DNA of 6,398 bases from Bacteroidetes bacterium 4572_112 (lineage in GTDB: Bacteria > Bacteroidota > Bacteroidia > Bacteroidales > UBA1556): positions 1 through 6,398 of the forward strand of contig NIUZ01000103.1 of the NCBI GenBank assembly GCA_002254285.1, given 5' to 3'. Below are positions 6,056 to 6,398 of this stretch, in pieces. Numbering within the stretch: position 1 is the first letter of the stretch; each line of letters starts with the position of its first letter. Below the pieces are notes generated by a model that saw only the letters and a program-made list of their open reading frames with translations, did not search any database and had not been told where the DNA came from. Position numbers and translations under genes: made by a program.

Positions 6056-6211
6056 CTAATTGGATTTCCCAAAAAGAACTTTAAAAACCAAATATACAAT
6101 TAATATTATTACTAAAATATATGCTAGCCACCTAAGAACACGCCATAGAAATGTAATAATAACAATGGCAGCTATTATGCCGCCAACTAAAAAAAGTAGA
6201 TTTTTTGTCAT
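6056..6211 (-). CDS. Small two-helix membrane protein (51 residues)
   Basis: A short frame from ATG at 6211 to TAG at 6056 encodes 51 residues. Two hydrophobic helices, about 5-22 and 29-44, are joined by a basic aromatic turn (WRVLRW at 23-28), and the chain ends FKVLFGKSN. The clean two-helix pattern with positive residues in the turn and tail argues for a real inner-membrane hairpin protein rather than chance, with turn and tail on opposite sides. It is the first gene after the hairpin at 6235-6297 and is co-oriented with the DUF4178 gene 57 bp further on, so it probably heads the operon. I do not recognise a family. A plus-strand frame over the same bases has no such pattern. Confidence 0.7.
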   Translation of the reverse strand: MTKNLLFLVGGIIAAIVIITFLWRVLRWLAYILVIILIVYLVFKVLFGKSN

Positions 6212-6234
6212 AGTTATTTATTATAATTTAGATA

Positions 6235-6297
6235 AAAACATCGTCGTGCTTCGGTACTATTTTGCTAGGGCAAAATCACTCAGCATGACGATGTTTT
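6235..6297 (-). terminator. Strong hairpin with T-run, probable intrinsic terminator
   Basis: Arms 6235-6250 and 6282-6297 pair over 16 bp (15 Watson-Crick and one G-T). An inner stem ATTTTGC/GCAAAAT (6259-6265, 6270-6276) closes a TAGG loop. On the minus strand the stem ends in five T, so it should terminate the gene ending at 6342; the A-run on the other side would make it work in both directions. The CTGAG and CGAAG pieces on the arms resemble dispersed bacterial hairpin repeats. Confidence 0.65.
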
Positions 6298-6341
6298 ATG
6301 AAGCAAAATATTTATATTTAAAAAAATCGCAATTAATAAAG

Positions 6342-6398
6342 CTACATTAAAACTTCCTTAACGTAAACCTTTGTGGTCTCATTATAGTCTACAATTAT
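6342..6398 (-). CDS. C-terminal end of an unidentified gene (partial)
   Basis: Reading leftward from the window edge, one minus-strand frame is open for 18 codons and ends with TAG at 6342-6344, giving a tail that finishes KVYVKEVLM. The other two minus frames contain stops within a few codons of the edge. The stop is followed about 45 bp later by the terminator-like hairpin at 6235-6297, which is what the end of a gene should look like. The fragment is too short to name a product. Confidence 0.45.
   Translation of the reverse strand: MIVDYNETTKVYVKEVLM

Noticed and set aside
6304..6332. A possible promoter before the small membrane gene: TTG (6330-6332) and ATATTTTG (6304-6311) on the minus strand
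   Set aside because: The -7 box misses the first two bases of TAnnTTTG, and a transcript from here would first have to pass the terminator-like hairpin.
6060..6350. A 96-codon plus-strand frame at the right end
   Set aside because: It runs through the terminator hairpin and is antisense to the small two-helix gene, and its product has no coherent pattern.
1..6398. tRNA, rRNA, CRISPR array, transposase or integrase genes
   Set aside because: I looked for cloverleaf arms, regularly spaced repeats and transposase-like frames and found none; the repeats present are single palindromic hairpins.

Overview
The window is AT-rich. Every gene I can support lies on the minus strand, so the sequence reads from right to left biologically. 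None of the start codons has a clear AGGAGG-type Shine-Dalgarno sequence; they follow A/T-rich leaders. Together with low GC, a lipoprotein signal peptide and dispersed hairpin elements, this suggests a Bacteroidota chromosome. That is an inference from style, not from a marker gene.

Layout in transcription order: the last 18 codons of an unidentified gene enter at the right edge (6342-6398). A strong hairpin with a T-run follows (6235-6297). Next come a 51-residue two-helix membrane protein (6056-6211), a DUF4178-type acidic protein (5456-5998), and a lipoprotein with a long Arg/Ser/Tyr-rich tail ending in GGGSGK (4662-5396). A gap of about 190 bp is mostly filled by a palindromic element (4548-4654). 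Then come an eight-helix DUF350 protein (3601-4467) and, abutting it with no intervening base, a membrane-anchored spermidine-synthase-like aminopropyltransferase (2062-3600). A gap of about 395 bp holds a second palindromic element of the same family (1943-2057) and further hairpins. The last two genes are a pyruvoyl AdoMet decarboxylase (1334-1666) and, 4 bp after it, a two-helix K+ channel with a cytosolic RCK domain (274-1329). Bases 1-273 hold no convincing gene.

How the genes may work together: SpeD would make decarboxylated AdoMet and the membrane aminopropyltransferase would transfer its aminopropyl group to an amine acceptor. DUF350, DUF4178, the small membrane protein and the lipoprotein are of unknown biochemical role. 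I recall DUF350/DUF4178/spermidine-synthase/AdoMet-decarboxylase neighbourhoods, and the partly parallel E. coli yjf cluster, as recurrent in bacterial genomes without an established function. The K+ channel at the end suggests a membrane or ion-homeostasis system in which a polyamine or aminopropylated product acts at the envelope. This is the most interesting content of the window. The general ATP-grasp (glutathionylspermidine-synthase-like) and PspA partners seen in some related clusters are not present here.

The two gaps inside the gene set are not empty. Each begins a few bases after a stop codon with a ~110 bp, three-tier palindrome. The two copies share loop and arm sequences while their stem bases differ in compensating ways, which points to a dispersed structured element.
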